In this document: positions 1 to 7,814 of the stretch, one piece after another
Numbering within the stretch: position 1 is the first letter of the stretch
Layout: the number at the start of each line of letters is the position of its first letter
Origin: Pseudonocardia xinjiangensis
GTDB lineage: Bacteria > Actinomycetota > Actinomycetes > Mycobacteriales > Pseudonocardiaceae
Assembly: GCF_012911925.1 (NCBI RefSeq)
Contig: NZ_JAAXKY010000002.1
Coordinates: forward strand, 114,650-178,649
Length of the DNA: 64,000 nt
Reading direction: 5' to 3'
The notes under the pieces: model-generated
Database searches by the model: none
Told to the model about the DNA's origin: nothing
Seen by the model: the letters and a program-made list of their open reading frames with translations, nothing else
Position numbers and translations under genes: made by a program

Positions 1-977
1 GCAGCTGATCCCCACGTGGCACCGCCGCCGAAGGCGGCGACTGCGAGCTTGTGGCCGGCCCGCAGGTCCCCGGCTGCCGCCGCTTCGGCCAGAGCGATCG
101 GGATCGACGCGGCGGCCGTGTTGCCGACCCGGTCGAGGTTGACGAGGGTGCGTTCGGCGGGGATGCCGAGCCGGGCGGCGGTGGCCTCGAGGATGCGCCG
201 GTTGGCCTGGTGGCCGACGAACCAGTCGACGTCCCGCACCGACCAGCCGACCCTGGAGAGCACGGTGGCGGTGGAGGCGGTCATGTGCGCGACCGCGTGC
301 CGGTAGACGGCCTGGCCCTGCATCGCGAAGAAGCCGTCCGCGGGGTCCGCGCTGATGGGTTGCCTTGACCCGCCGCTGCGGACCTGGATCAGCTGCTGCA
401 GGCCCCCGTCACTCCCGAGCTCGACGTCGAGGATGCCGCAGCCACCGGGCTCCGCCCGCAGCACGACCGCGCCCGCCCCGTCACCGAAGAGGAACGCGGT
501 CGCCCGGTCCGCGGGGTCGACGATCGTCGAGAACGTGTCCACGCCGATCAGGAGGGCCGAGCCGGCTGCCCCGGACCGAAGCATGCCGGTGGTCACCGCG
601 AGCCCGTAGACGAACCCGGAGCAGACGGCGTTCAGGTCGAACGCGGGAACCGCGCCGAGCCCGAGCCGGCTGCTCACCGCAGGTGCCGAGGCGGGGCAGG
701 GATGGTCCGGCGTCGTGGTCGCGAGGACCACGAGGTCGACCGCCTGCATCCCGGCCGATGCCAGCGCTCTCGCTCCGGCCTCGACGGCGAGGTCCGATGT
801 CGCCGTCCCGGGGTCGACGACGTGCCGCTGCCGGATGCCCGTGCGGGTCCTGATCCACTCGTCGGACGTGTCGAGGTGCTGGGCCAGCTCGGCGTTCGTG
901 ACCACTCGCGGGGGCAGGGCGTGGCCGATGCCGGCCACCACGACACCCTGCGCCGCCGTCTCGGGGGTGCCCGTCAT
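1..977 (-). CDS. Beta-ketoacyl-ACP synthase III (KAS III/FabH-like), 3' end cut by window edge
   Basis: This thiolase-fold enzyme of the FabH family would condense an acyl-CoA (or other acyl donor) with an acyl- or malonyl-ACP, or transfer an acyl group. The reading frame starts at ATG 977-975 and runs off the left edge after about 325 codons, so only the last residues are missing. The FabH triad is visible: Cys119 in NAVCSGF, His in VGHQANRRI and Asn in DRVGNTAAASIP, followed by the C-terminal FGGGATWGS. The N-terminal DTSDEWIRTRTGIRQR motif is also typical. Its start overlaps the stop of the FAD gene by ATGA, making it the tenth gene of a translationally coupled operon. In secondary-metabolite operons such enzymes often start chains or act as acyltransferases; which applies here cannot be told from sequence. 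Confidence 0.93.
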   Translation of the reverse strand, partial: MTGTPETAAQGVVVAGIGHALPPRVVTNAELAQHLDTSDEWIRTRTGIRQRHVVDPGTATSDLAVEAGARALASAGMQAVDLVVLATTTPDHPCPASAPAVSSRLGLGAVPAFDLNAVCSGFVYGLAVTTGMLRSGAAGSALLIGVDTFSTIVDPADRATAFLFGDGAGAVVLRAEPGGCGILDVELGSDGGLQQLIQVRSGGSRQPISADPADGFFAMQGQAVYRHAVAHMTASTATVLSRVGWSVRDVDWFVGHQANRRILEATAARLGIPAERTLVNLDRVGNTAAASIPIALAEAAAAGDLRAGHKLAVAAFGGGATWGSA

Positions 978-2338
978 CGTGCCCTCGTTCCGGCGTGATC
1001 TCGCGCAGCAGGCAGCGGGGCCGTCGCGCCGGGTCGCAGCACGGCGGCGAGGACGGCCGGCGCGAGGAGGGCCGCCGGCGGGTCCACCAGGTTGGCCACG
1101 CGCAGGAACGCCCGCGCGACGGCAGGACTGCGATGGGCGGCCAGCTGCACGCGGCGGACGTAGGTGTCCAGTACCCGTGCGAGCAGCGGCCGGGTGCCGT
1201 CGACCTCGGGAAGGGCGAGGTCGGACCGGGTGGCGATGTCCCACACCCTCCGGCAGACGGGCGCGAGCGCGCGATAGTAGCTCCCGGCGTCGAGGGGTCC
1301 GGGTGCGGCGAGCCACTCCCGCAGCACCAGCGCCTGCTGGGCGGCGAGCGACATGCCCTGCGCGTAGAGCGGGTTGACGCTGCACACGGCGTCCCCGATC
1401 GCCACGACGCCCGCCGCCGGCGCGGGCAGCCGGTCGTAGCGCCGCCACCGGGACCCGCGGAACCGGAAGGGCACCGGGTCGGTGACCGGCTCGGCGTCCG
1501 CGATGAGCTCTGCGATGTCGGGGACGGGCAGGGTCGCGGCCCACGCCGTGAACCCGGCGGCGTCGGCGGGTGGCGCGTCGCCGAGGATCCCCGCGAGGGT
1601 CACCTGCCACCGGTCACCCTCCACGGCGAGGGCTCCGCCGCCGCGGGAGCGAGGGATCGTGGACACGATGACGCTGAGCCGGCCGCCGAGCTGGTCCGTG
1701 CGCCGCCGGTAGAGCCGCGTGGCGTAGGCGAGGTCGACGTCGACGCGGTCCTCGACGGGTGCCGGTTCGCCCAGCGTGGTGAGCCAGGCCGGCAGCCGGG
1801 AGCTGCGGCCGGAGGCGTCGACGACCAGCCGGGCGTCGATCGTCTGCTCGCCGGTCGCCCGGCGTACCCGCACTCCTCCGACGGCTCCGTGGGGTCCGCG
1901 CACGAGCCCGACGGCGGTGGCAGGCGGCGCGAACGCGACGCCGGGCAGGGCTGCCGTGCGGGCCCGGAGCACCTGCTCGAGCAACGGCCGGGTGGACAGC
2001 ACCGACCGCAGGCCGGTGGACGTGGCGTGGAGCCGGCGGCCGTGCAGGTACCAGCTCGTGTCGCGCAGCGGCTCGCCGTCCGCTGCGCCCGCCGCCACCA
2101 GCTCGTCGGTGAGGCCGGGGTGCAGCTCCTCGATGATCCGCCTGCCGCCGTCGAGCAGTCCGTGCAGGTGCGCCCCCTGCGGCACTCCGCGCCGCACCAG
2201 GCCGACCGTGGTGTCGCCGTCCCGCTCCACGATTGTCACGCCGTCGAACGCGCCGCTGAGCACTCGGGCCGACAGGAGCCCGGCGATCCCGGCGCCCAGC
2301 ACCACGGCGTGGCCCCGTCCCGCCGCCGTCCTGGTCAC
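974..2338 (-). CDS. FAD-dependent oxidoreductase (aromatic hydroxylase/monooxygenase-like fold)
   Basis: The predicted protein has 454 residues from a GTG start whose bases overlap the upstream stop (GTGA). The N-terminus has the Rossmann dinucleotide motif VVLGAGIAGLLSARVL. The second FAD motif appears as AIGDAVCSVNPLYAQGMSLA, where GD contacts the flavin ribityl chain. This is the p-hydroxybenzoate hydroxylase/geranylgeranyl reductase fold, which covers monooxygenases, epoxidases and reductases, so the reaction is not predictable. It lies between a KAS III and an acyl-CoA synthetase, which suggests oxidation or reduction of an acyl chain. The upstream acyl-CoA synthetase frame is separate: the apparent long antisense-free frame across both genes is a frame coincidence, not a fusion. 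Confidence 0.88.
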   Translation of the reverse strand: MTRTAAGRGHAVVLGAGIAGLLSARVLSGAFDGVTIVERDGDTTVGLVRRGVPQGAHLHGLLDGGRRIIEELHPGLTDELVAAGAADGEPLRDTSWYLHGRRLHATSTGLRSVLSTRPLLEQVLRARTAALPGVAFAPPATAVGLVRGPHGAVGGVRVRRATGEQTIDARLVVDASGRSSRLPAWLTTLGEPAPVEDRVDVDLAYATRLYRRRTDQLGGRLSVIVSTIPRSRGGGALAVEGDRWQVTLAGILGDAPPADAAGFTAWAATLPVPDIAELIADAEPVTDPVPFRFRGSRWRRYDRLPAPAAGVVAIGDAVCSVNPLYAQGMSLAAQQALVLREWLAAPGPLDAGSYYRALAPVCRRVWDIATRSDLALPEVDGTRPLLARVLDTYVRRVQLAAHRSPAVARAFLRVANLVDPPAALLAPAVLAAVLRPGATAPLPAARDHAGTRAR

Positions 2339-4029
2339 GGGTACAGCCCCTCGACCTGCGCCCGGAACGCGTCCTCGATGACGTCGCGGCGCATCTTGAG
2401 TGTTGGTGTCAGGTGTCCGGCGGTGACGGTGAAGTCCTCCGTCAGGACCGCGAACCGGCGGATCGACTCGGCCCGCGACACGAGCTCGTTCGCGGCGTCG
2501 ACGGCGCTCGTGAGCTCGGCGCGCAGCTCGGGATCGGCGACGAGCGAGGCCGGATCGGCGGCCCGGTGGTGGCGTCGCGCCCAGGCCAGCACCGCCGCGT
2601 GGTCCAGGGCCAGCAACGCGGTGACGTAGGGGCGGCCCTCGGCCACGACCATGGCGCTCGCGACGAGCGGGTGCAGCCGCAGCCGGTCCTCCAGCGGCAC
2701 GGGCGCCACGTTCTTGCCGCCCGTGGTCACGAGGATCTCCTTGCGCCGCCCCGTGATCCGCAGGAACCCGTCGGGGTCGAGTGCGGCGAGGTCTCCGGTG
2801 TGGAGCCACCCGTCCTCGGCGGGCTGCGGGTCGGGCCAGTAACCGGGGGAGACCTGCCGGCCACGGACGAGCAGCTCGCCGTCCTCGGCGATCGCGACGG
2901 TCGTGCCCGGCACCGGGCGCCCCACCGTCCCGATCCGGTTGGTCGCGGGGATGTTGACCGACACGGCGGTGGCCGACTCCGTCAGCCCGTAGGCCTGCAG
3001 GACGGTGACACCGTGACCGGCGAAGAACTCGGCGATCGGTGCGTCGAGCCGGGCGCCCCCACAGATGACGTGGCGCAACGCCGTGCCGAGCATGGGGTGC
3101 CGGCCCGGAGGCCCGCCTGCCGCGACGATGCCCTTGCGCAGCTTCTCCAGCGCGTAGGGCACCACGGCGAGCCAGGTCGGCTCGAACGCGGCGAGCTGAC
3201 CGACCATCTCCGGCACGCCGGGGGCGAGCGCGGTGCGGGAACCGCTGTAGAGGCCTGCCTGCAGGACGGTGCGTCCGAAGACATGGGCGAGCGGGAGCCC
3301 GACGATGGTCGCGGGCTGTCCTGCGTCCCGGTCGGCGAACAGTTCCGTGCAGTGCTCCACCACCGCAGCGGCGGCCGCGAACAGGTTGCGGTGGGTCAGG
3401 ACGCAGCCCTTGGGCAGAGCCGTCGTGCCCGAGGTGTAGACGATGCTCGCGACGGAGGAGGCGCGCACCGCTGCCCGTGCCGCGGTGGGGTCGGCGGGTT
3501 CCACGGCCCCCCAGCCGCCGGGGTCGCGGTCCGGCTCGACGAGCCCGTCCAGCGAGAGCAGCGCGACGCCGCCGCGTACCTCGCCGGGAACATCGCCCTC
3601 CCGTCCGTCCTCGGCCAGGCAGGCGGTCGCCCCGCTGTCGGTGAGGATATGGCGCATCTGCGCGGGCGAGGACGTCGGGAAGATCGGCACGGTGATCAGG
3701 CCGACCAGCGCGGCGGCCAGGTCGGCGACCGCCCACGCGTAGCTCGTGCGGCCGAGGATCGCCACCCGGTCGCCGGGGCGCAGGCCCCGGCCGAGCAGCC
3801 GGGCCGCGGAGGCGGCGACGTCGTCGTGCAGCTGGGCCCAGGTCCGGTCCTCCCATCCGTCGGGCCCGAGCCGGGACAGCGCGACCGCATCAGGGTCGCG
3901 GGCGAGCCCGAGGTCGAGCAGGTGGGCCAGACCGACGTCGTCGGGCAGGTCGGGCCCGCCCGGGTTCGTGGAGGTCAGGGCGGCCGGGGCGGCCTGCACG
4001 GGAGTGCTCACTCCGGCCGCCTCAGACAC
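2335..4029 (-). CDS. AMP-dependent long-chain fatty acyl-CoA synthetase (FadD15-like)
   Basis: This ANL-superfamily enzyme should convert a fatty acid to acyl-CoA through acyl-AMP. The P-loop motif IVYTSGTTALPKGCVLTHRN, the A5-like AYGLTESATAVSVN, the hinge motif GDLAALDPDG and the C-terminal GRRKEILVTTGGKNVAP are all present. The last of these is the signature of the long-chain FACL (FadD15/FAA1) group and differs from the FAAL in the same operon. I start it at GTG 4029, which gives an 8-base GTGTCTGA overlap with the thioesterase stop (564 residues). GTG 4011 is the alternative, with a GGAG-like stretch close upstream. Having both a CoA ligase and an AMP ligase in one operon suggests that free acid is recycled or that two acyl pools are used. 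Confidence 0.92.
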   Translation of the reverse strand: MSEAAGVSTPVQAAPAALTSTNPGGPDLPDDVGLAHLLDLGLARDPDAVALSRLGPDGWEDRTWAQLHDDVAASAARLLGRGLRPGDRVAILGRTSYAWAVADLAAALVGLITVPIFPTSSPAQMRHILTDSGATACLAEDGREGDVPGEVRGGVALLSLDGLVEPDRDPGGWGAVEPADPTAARAAVRASSVASIVYTSGTTALPKGCVLTHRNLFAAAAAVVEHCTELFADRDAGQPATIVGLPLAHVFGRTVLQAGLYSGSRTALAPGVPEMVGQLAAFEPTWLAVVPYALEKLRKGIVAAGGPPGRHPMLGTALRHVICGGARLDAPIAEFFAGHGVTVLQAYGLTESATAVSVNIPATNRIGTVGRPVPGTTVAIAEDGELLVRGRQVSPGYWPDPQPAEDGWLHTGDLAALDPDGFLRITGRRKEILVTTGGKNVAPVPLEDRLRLHPLVASAMVVAEGRPYVTALLALDHAAVLAWARRHHRAADPASLVADPELRAELTSAVDAANELVSRAESIRRFAVLTEDFTVTAGHLTPTLKMRRDVIEDAFRAQVEGLYP

Positions 4030-4489
4030 CGAGCAGCTCGGGCGCGACGGCCAGCTCGCGCAGCCGCTCACGCGGACGCTCCACCAGCCGGCGCCGGGAC
4101 AGGTCGAGCAGCCCGGAGACGCTGGTGACCTCGGCGGCGAGCACCCCGTCGGTCCGGGTCACGCGCTGGACGATGCGGGCGGTCTTGCGCTCGCCCCAGT
4201 GGAACTCGCAGCCGACGTCGACGACGTCTCCGTAGCGCAGCTCGTGCCGGTAGCTGATCGTGGTCTCCAGCATCGCGGGCATGACGCCCGCGGTGAGCAG
4301 GCGGTCGACCGTGAGCCCGGCCTCGGCCAGGCACTCCCAGCGGGCCTGCTCCGCGTACTGCATGTACACGGTGTGCGCGACGTGGCCGAGCGCGTCGATC
4401 TCGTAGCCGCGCACGGCGAAGCGGGACAGGTGAGGGTGCTCCGCACCGGCGAGCTTCTGCGGGGCGGCGGTCTCAGGGTCAGCGGTCAT
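4022..4489 (-). CDS. Hotdog acyl thioesterase (4HBT family)
   Basis: The protein has 155 residues and starts at an ATG that overlaps the desaturase stop (ATGA). The hotdog helix motif IDALGHVAHTVYMQYAEQAR matches the 4-hydroxybenzoyl-CoA thioesterase pattern (D-x-x-G-H-V then Y and E), with the Asp as likely catalytic residue. It probably hydrolyses an acyl-ACP or acyl-CoA made by the surrounding operon and could either release the product or proofread the carrier protein. It is the second hotdog thioesterase of this operon. Confidence 0.88.
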   Translation of the reverse strand: MTADPETAAPQKLAGAEHPHLSRFAVRGYEIDALGHVAHTVYMQYAEQARWECLAEAGLTVDRLLTAGVMPAMLETTISYRHELRYGDVVDVGCEFHWGERKTARIVQRVTRTDGVLAAEVTSVSGLLDLSRRRLVERPRERLRELAVAPELLGV

Positions 4490-5391
4490 CGCGGGCCTCC
4501 GGTGGGAACGGCGAGGGTGCGGCAGGAGTCGACGAAGCGGACGAGCTCGTCGAGCGGATCCGTACGGACGTCGACGGCGCGGTCGATCACGGAGATGAGG
4601 TGCTCGTAGGCGTCGGTGTGGTCGTAGCGGGCCACGTCGGCGATCCGCAGGGCCCATCGCCAGTAGCCCCGGACCGTGCCGGCAAGGGGCATCCGGAAGT
4701 CGGCGATCACGTCGCGGACCGGCCCGGCGACGCGGTCGCCGTGCACACGCAGGTACCTGCTCACCACGTCGGCGAAGAACGTGAAGTGGCGGGCCTCGTC
4801 CCGCGAGAGCCGCGTGAGCAGGTCGGCGAGCACCGGATCGGCGACGTCCGCCCGCAGCTGCTGGTAGTAGATCTGGGTCGCCTTCTCCTGCACCAGCGCG
4901 TAGGTGAAGAACTGCACCGGGTGCTCGAACGGCAGGGTGAACGGCGCCCGGCCGTATCCGGTGAGGTCGGCGCGCAGCGCATCGCGCTCGCGCATCCCGG
5001 CCGCCCGCTGGTAGCGGGCCAGCGCGCGGGCGTGCGTGTCCTCCTCGGCGGCCCACCGCACCGTGAAGTGGTAGAGCTCGCGGTGGTGGGTGAAGACGGC
5101 GGGGTCGACGCGGGAGTCCAGCGGGAAGTGCCGGTGGTAGATGTCGAAGTAGCCGGGCAGGTGGTCCTCGATCACCGTGACGAACTCGACGGCCGAGCGC
5201 TGGCCGTCGGTCAGGCGGTCGGCGTCCGCCGATGCCCAGTCCAGGCTTCGTTCGGCGTCCCAGCGCCGCTCGGGCGGCAGGGCGGCGAGGAAGGTGTCCA
5301 CCGCTTCGCCGAGCTGGTCGGTGGTGATCAGCTCCGCGCGCCAGCGCTCCGGCTCGTGATGCGCCGCGGCCGGCCGGTCCTCGACGGTCAT
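4486..5391 (-). CDS. Soluble diiron acyl-ACP desaturase-like protein
   Basis: This 301-residue helical protein carries the ligand pattern of the soluble acyl-ACP desaturases (DesA1/DesA2 and stearoyl-ACP desaturase family): an early Glu in FVTVIEDHLPGY, EEDTHA (EExxH), a Glu in VQEKATQIYY and DEARHF (DExxH). Members bind two irons in a four-helix bundle and use O2 plus ferredoxin to introduce a double bond into ACP-bound chains; relatives can hydroxylate or cleave. It starts at ATG 5391, overlapping the methyltransferase stop. The ACP two genes upstream is its obvious carrier. A second diiron protein of the same general fold lies at 6993-7814, so one chain may be oxidised twice. The redox partner is not in this operon. 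Confidence 0.87.
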   Translation of the reverse strand: MTVEDRPAAAHHEPERWRAELITTDQLGEAVDTFLAALPPERRWDAERSLDWASADADRLTDGQRSAVEFVTVIEDHLPGYFDIYHRHFPLDSRVDPAVFTHHRELYHFTVRWAAEEDTHARALARYQRAAGMRERDALRADLTGYGRAPFTLPFEHPVQFFTYALVQEKATQIYYQQLRADVADPVLADLLTRLSRDEARHFTFFADVVSRYLRVHGDRVAGPVRDVIADFRMPLAGTVRGYWRWALRIADVARYDHTDAYEHLISVIDRAVDVRTDPLDELVRFVDSCRTLAVPTGGPR

Positions 5392-6242
5392 CGCCCGTTC
5401 CGCAGCGTCAGGCCGTAGTGCTTCGTCGTGAAGCCCCATCCGGCGTTCGCGATCTCCAGGTAGTGGGTGAGCCGCGTGGCCAGGCCGTCCTCCAGCGCGT
5501 CCAGCCGGTCGGCCGCCGCGGCCACGTTCGCGATCCAGGCGTCGATGGTGCGCCGGTAGTGATCGGTGAGGTCGTCGACGGCCACCACCGCGAAGCCGGC
5601 GGTCTCCGCCGCCGCCACCAGCTCCGACAGCGGCCGCAGCCGGCCGTTGCCGAAGATCGTGTTCCGGACGTAGTCCGTGCCCGGACGGGCGTCGAACTCG
5701 GCCTGGACCGCCGGGGTGCGGAAGCAGCTCTCGGAGACGTAGAAGCGGCCACCGCGGCGCAGCATCCGGCGGGTGCGCGTGAACACCGCGGGCAGGTCGG
5801 TCATGTGGATCACGGACCCGAGTGCGGCCGCGGCGTCGAAGCTGCCGGCGGGCGCGTCGAACTCCTCGAACACGCCGTGGTGCACCCGGACCCGGTCGGC
5901 GAGCCCCCGCCCCGCCGCCGTGGCGACGATGTGGTCGCGCTGCCGGGCCGCGGGCGTGACTCCGGTGACCGTGCAGTCGTAGCGGCCCGCCAGGAACAGC
6001 GTGAGGGCGCCCCAGCCGCACCCGATGTCGAGCACGCGTCCGCCGTCGCTGATGCCGATCCGGTCGGCGACGAAGCGGAGCTTGTGCCGCTGCGCGGCGG
6101 CGAGGTCGTCGCCGTCCCGCAGGTACAGCCCGGAGCTGTACTTGCGCATCGGGTCGAGGAACTGCTCGAACACGGCGGGGTCGAGGTCGTAGTGCTGGTT
6201 CGTCGCGTGGGCGGGTCCCTCTGCCGCGACCGTCGCAGTCAC
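5388..6242 (-). CDS. SAM-dependent methyltransferase of the cyclopropane-fatty-acyl synthase (CFA/CmaA) family
   Basis: The 284-residue protein begins with the family's N-terminal signature NQHYDLDPAVFEQFLDPMRK followed by YSSGLY. It then has the SAM motif VLDIGCGWGALTLFLAGRY and the family-specific VTGVTPAARQRDHI (GVTxxxxQ). CFA synthases and mycolic acid methyltransferases add a methylene bridge or methyl branch to a double bond of an acyl chain. Its position between an ACP and a diiron desaturase suggests that the desaturated acyl-ACP is cyclopropanated or methyl-branched. The short length resembles mycobacterial CmaA/MmaA enzymes rather than the roughly 380-residue E. coli Cfa. Some natural-product C-methyltransferases share these motifs, so the substrate is not certain. 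Confidence 0.85.
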   Translation of the reverse strand: MTATVAAEGPAHATNQHYDLDPAVFEQFLDPMRKYSSGLYLRDGDDLAAAQRHKLRFVADRIGISDGGRVLDIGCGWGALTLFLAGRYDCTVTGVTPAARQRDHIVATAAGRGLADRVRVHHGVFEEFDAPAGSFDAAAALGSVIHMTDLPAVFTRTRRMLRRGGRFYVSESCFRTPAVQAEFDARPGTDYVRNTIFGNGRLRPLSELVAAAETAGFAVVAVDDLTDHYRRTIDAWIANVAAAADRLDALEDGLATRLTHYLEIANAGWGFTTKHYGLTLRNGR

Positions 6243-6508
6243 GACGGGCCGCCATCGAGCGCGGCGGACACCACGTCACTGACCTGCTCGACGGTGCTGA
6301 CCCCGAAGACGTCCTCGTCCTCCAGCTCGATGTCGTAGCGCTGCTCGATCTTCGCGATGATCCGCAGGACCTTGATCGAGTCGGCGCCCTCGACCGTTCG
6401 CAGGTCGGTGTCGGTGCGGAGGTCGGCAGCGGCGACCCCGAGCACCTCGGCGACGATCTCGACGACGGATCCGGTGATCTCGGCACGGGCGATTTCGGAC
6501 GTGGTCAT
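6239..6508 (-). CDS. Discrete acyl carrier protein
   Basis: The protein has 89 residues and is acidic and helical. The phosphopantetheine attachment site is Ser44 in GADSIKVLRI. GADS replaces the more usual GxDS, which still fits a functional carrier. Overlaps of 4 bases with both neighbours couple it to the PaaI-type thioesterase upstream and the methyltransferase downstream. It is the likely acceptor for the FAAL encoded at the head of the operon and the substrate carrier for the two diiron proteins. Confidence 0.92.
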   Translation of the reverse strand: MTTSEIARAEITGSVVEIVAEVLGVAAADLRTDTDLRTVEGADSIKVLRIIAKIEQRYDIELEDEDVFGVSTVEQVSDVVSAALDGGPS

Positions 6509-6996
6509 GTCGGGTCCTCTCCTCGGGGGCTGGTGCGGGGAAGCCCGGCGTCGTCGGCGGGCACCGGCCGGTAGCCGGCGGTGGCGGTGGCCATGAGCTC
6601 GCCGTGCACGTCACGGACCTCGGCCCGGCCGGCGATCGTCCCGTCCGGGGCACCGGTGATCCAGGCGTGGCAGCTGTAGCGGCCGCCGATGGCGACGACG
6701 CCGACGTAGCGCATGCGCAGGCTGGTGGTCACCGCCACCGTGCCGTGGCGCAGCACCACGAGATTGCCCATCGTCTCGTCGCAGACCAGCGCGACGATCC
6801 CGCCGTGCAGGACCCCCGGATAGGACTCGAAGCGCCGGTCCAGGCACAGGTCCGTGACGATGCCGCTGTCGCTGCCGGGGCGGAAGCGCAGCCCGAGACC
6901 GACGGGGTTGGCCGGCGCGCAGCCGAAGCAGTGGGAGTCGGCGCGACCGGCCCACGGCAGCGTCAGCTCGGCGCCGGGTGCGGCGAGATCCGTCAT
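6505..6996 (-). CDS. PaaI-type hotdog thioesterase
   Basis: The protein has 163 residues and a start overlapping the stop of the ferritin-like gene (ATGA). The motif ESYPGVLHGGIVALVCDETM is the PaaI/YbgC-like hotdog helix with the conserved HGG and an acidic residue. An N-terminal CFGCAPANPVGLGLRF segment occurs in many actinobacterial PaaI-family proteins. It probably hydrolyses an acyl thioester in the operon's pathway. Whether it unloads the ACP or an acyl-CoA is unknown. Confidence 0.86.
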   Translation of the reverse strand: MTDLAAPGAELTLPWAGRADSHCFGCAPANPVGLGLRFRPGSDSGIVTDLCLDRRFESYPGVLHGGIVALVCDETMGNLVVLRHGTVAVTTSLRMRYVGVVAIGGRYSCHAWITGAPDGTIAGRAEVRDVHGELMATATAGYRPVPADDAGLPRTSPRGEDPT

Positions 6997-7814
6997 CCGA
7001 GAGCCCCCGCGAGCGCCCGGCGCACCTTGCCGTTGCTGCCCAGGTCGAGCCCGGTGAGGCTGCCGAAGGTCTTGCGGATCTTGGCCTGCAGCTCGTCCAG
7101 CTCGCCCTGGGCGGCCATGCGGTCGAGGAACAGCTGGAACCCGGTGTCGATCGTCTCGTGGCCGGACAGCGCGTCGAGACCCGACTTGAACACGCTCACC
7201 GGATGCTTGATCTTCTCGTCGGCGGTGTAGAAGTACAGCGTCTCCAGCACGGAGGCGAGCTCCTCGGGGTGCGCAGCGAGGCGAACGGCGGCGAAGTGCC
7301 GGAACTCGCGAGCATGCCCCGCCTCGTCCCGGCTGGCCCGCAGCAGCAGGTCGGCCAGCACCGGTTCCCGCACCCATGCCGACACCGAGCGGTACACGTG
7401 GTTGACGGTCAGTTCGGAGATGATGTTGGTGGCGAGCGTGGCCGACCGCGTGCTGCCGGGTTCGTAGGGCGCCCGCATGGCTGCCACCGCCCGCGAGTCC
7501 ACGCTCTCCCCGACGGCCTGCAGATACGAGGTGAACCCGTAGTGGTGCTGCACCTCCTGGTATCCCCAGATCACCGCGAAGGCCGAGAAGTCGTAGTCGT
7601 CGATGAACTCGTTCATGAATCCGTGCACCGCTGCGATCACGTTCGACTCGCCCATCACGGCGCTCTTCACGAGCGTGATGTACTCCGGCCGCACAAGACC
7701 GCGGTCGATGTCGTCGAGCGCGATCTCGGAGAAGCGCCAATGGCTCCGGTCGTAGTGCCGGAACACTCCGAGGCTGTGCATCTCCTGCATCGTGGGGACG
7801 GTCTCGGTCGTCAT
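6993..7814 (-). CDS. Ferritin-like diiron protein (acyl-ACP desaturase/oxygenase-like)
   Basis: This 273-residue, mostly helical protein has two ExxH pairs expected of a ferritin-like diiron site: QEVQHH (Glu-x-x-His) and SRDEAGHARE, with additional Glu in MGESN and IISELTVNH. That E/ExxH/E/ExxH order is the same as in acyl-ACP desaturases, but the protein is short and diverges from the neighbour at 4486-5391. It lies between the FAAL and a thioesterase, and all junctions overlap, so it probably oxidises the chain that the FAAL loads onto the ACP. Desaturation, hydroxylation, N-oxidation or C-C cleavage are all known for the wider fold; I cannot choose among them. Confidence 0.82.
   Translation of the reverse strand: MTTETVPTMQEMHSLGVFRHYDRSHWRFSEIALDDIDRGLVRPEYITLVKSAVMGESNVIAAVHGFMNEFIDDYDFSAFAVIWGYQEVQHHYGFTSYLQAVGESVDSRAVAAMRAPYEPGSTRSATLATNIISELTVNHVYRSVSAWVREPVLADLLLRASRDEAGHAREFRHFAAVRLAAHPEELASVLETLYFYTADEKIKHPVSVFKSGLDALSGHETIDTGFQLFLDRMAAQGELDELQAKIRKTFGSLTGLDLGSNGKVRRALAGALG

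Noticed and set aside
974..3856. Apparent 960-residue minus-strand protein joining an Arg-rich N-terminus to the FAD oxidoreductase
   Set aside because: The first 506 residues are an out-of-frame reading of the acyl-CoA synthetase gene, which has its own motif-rich frame. The true FAD gene starts at GTG 2338.
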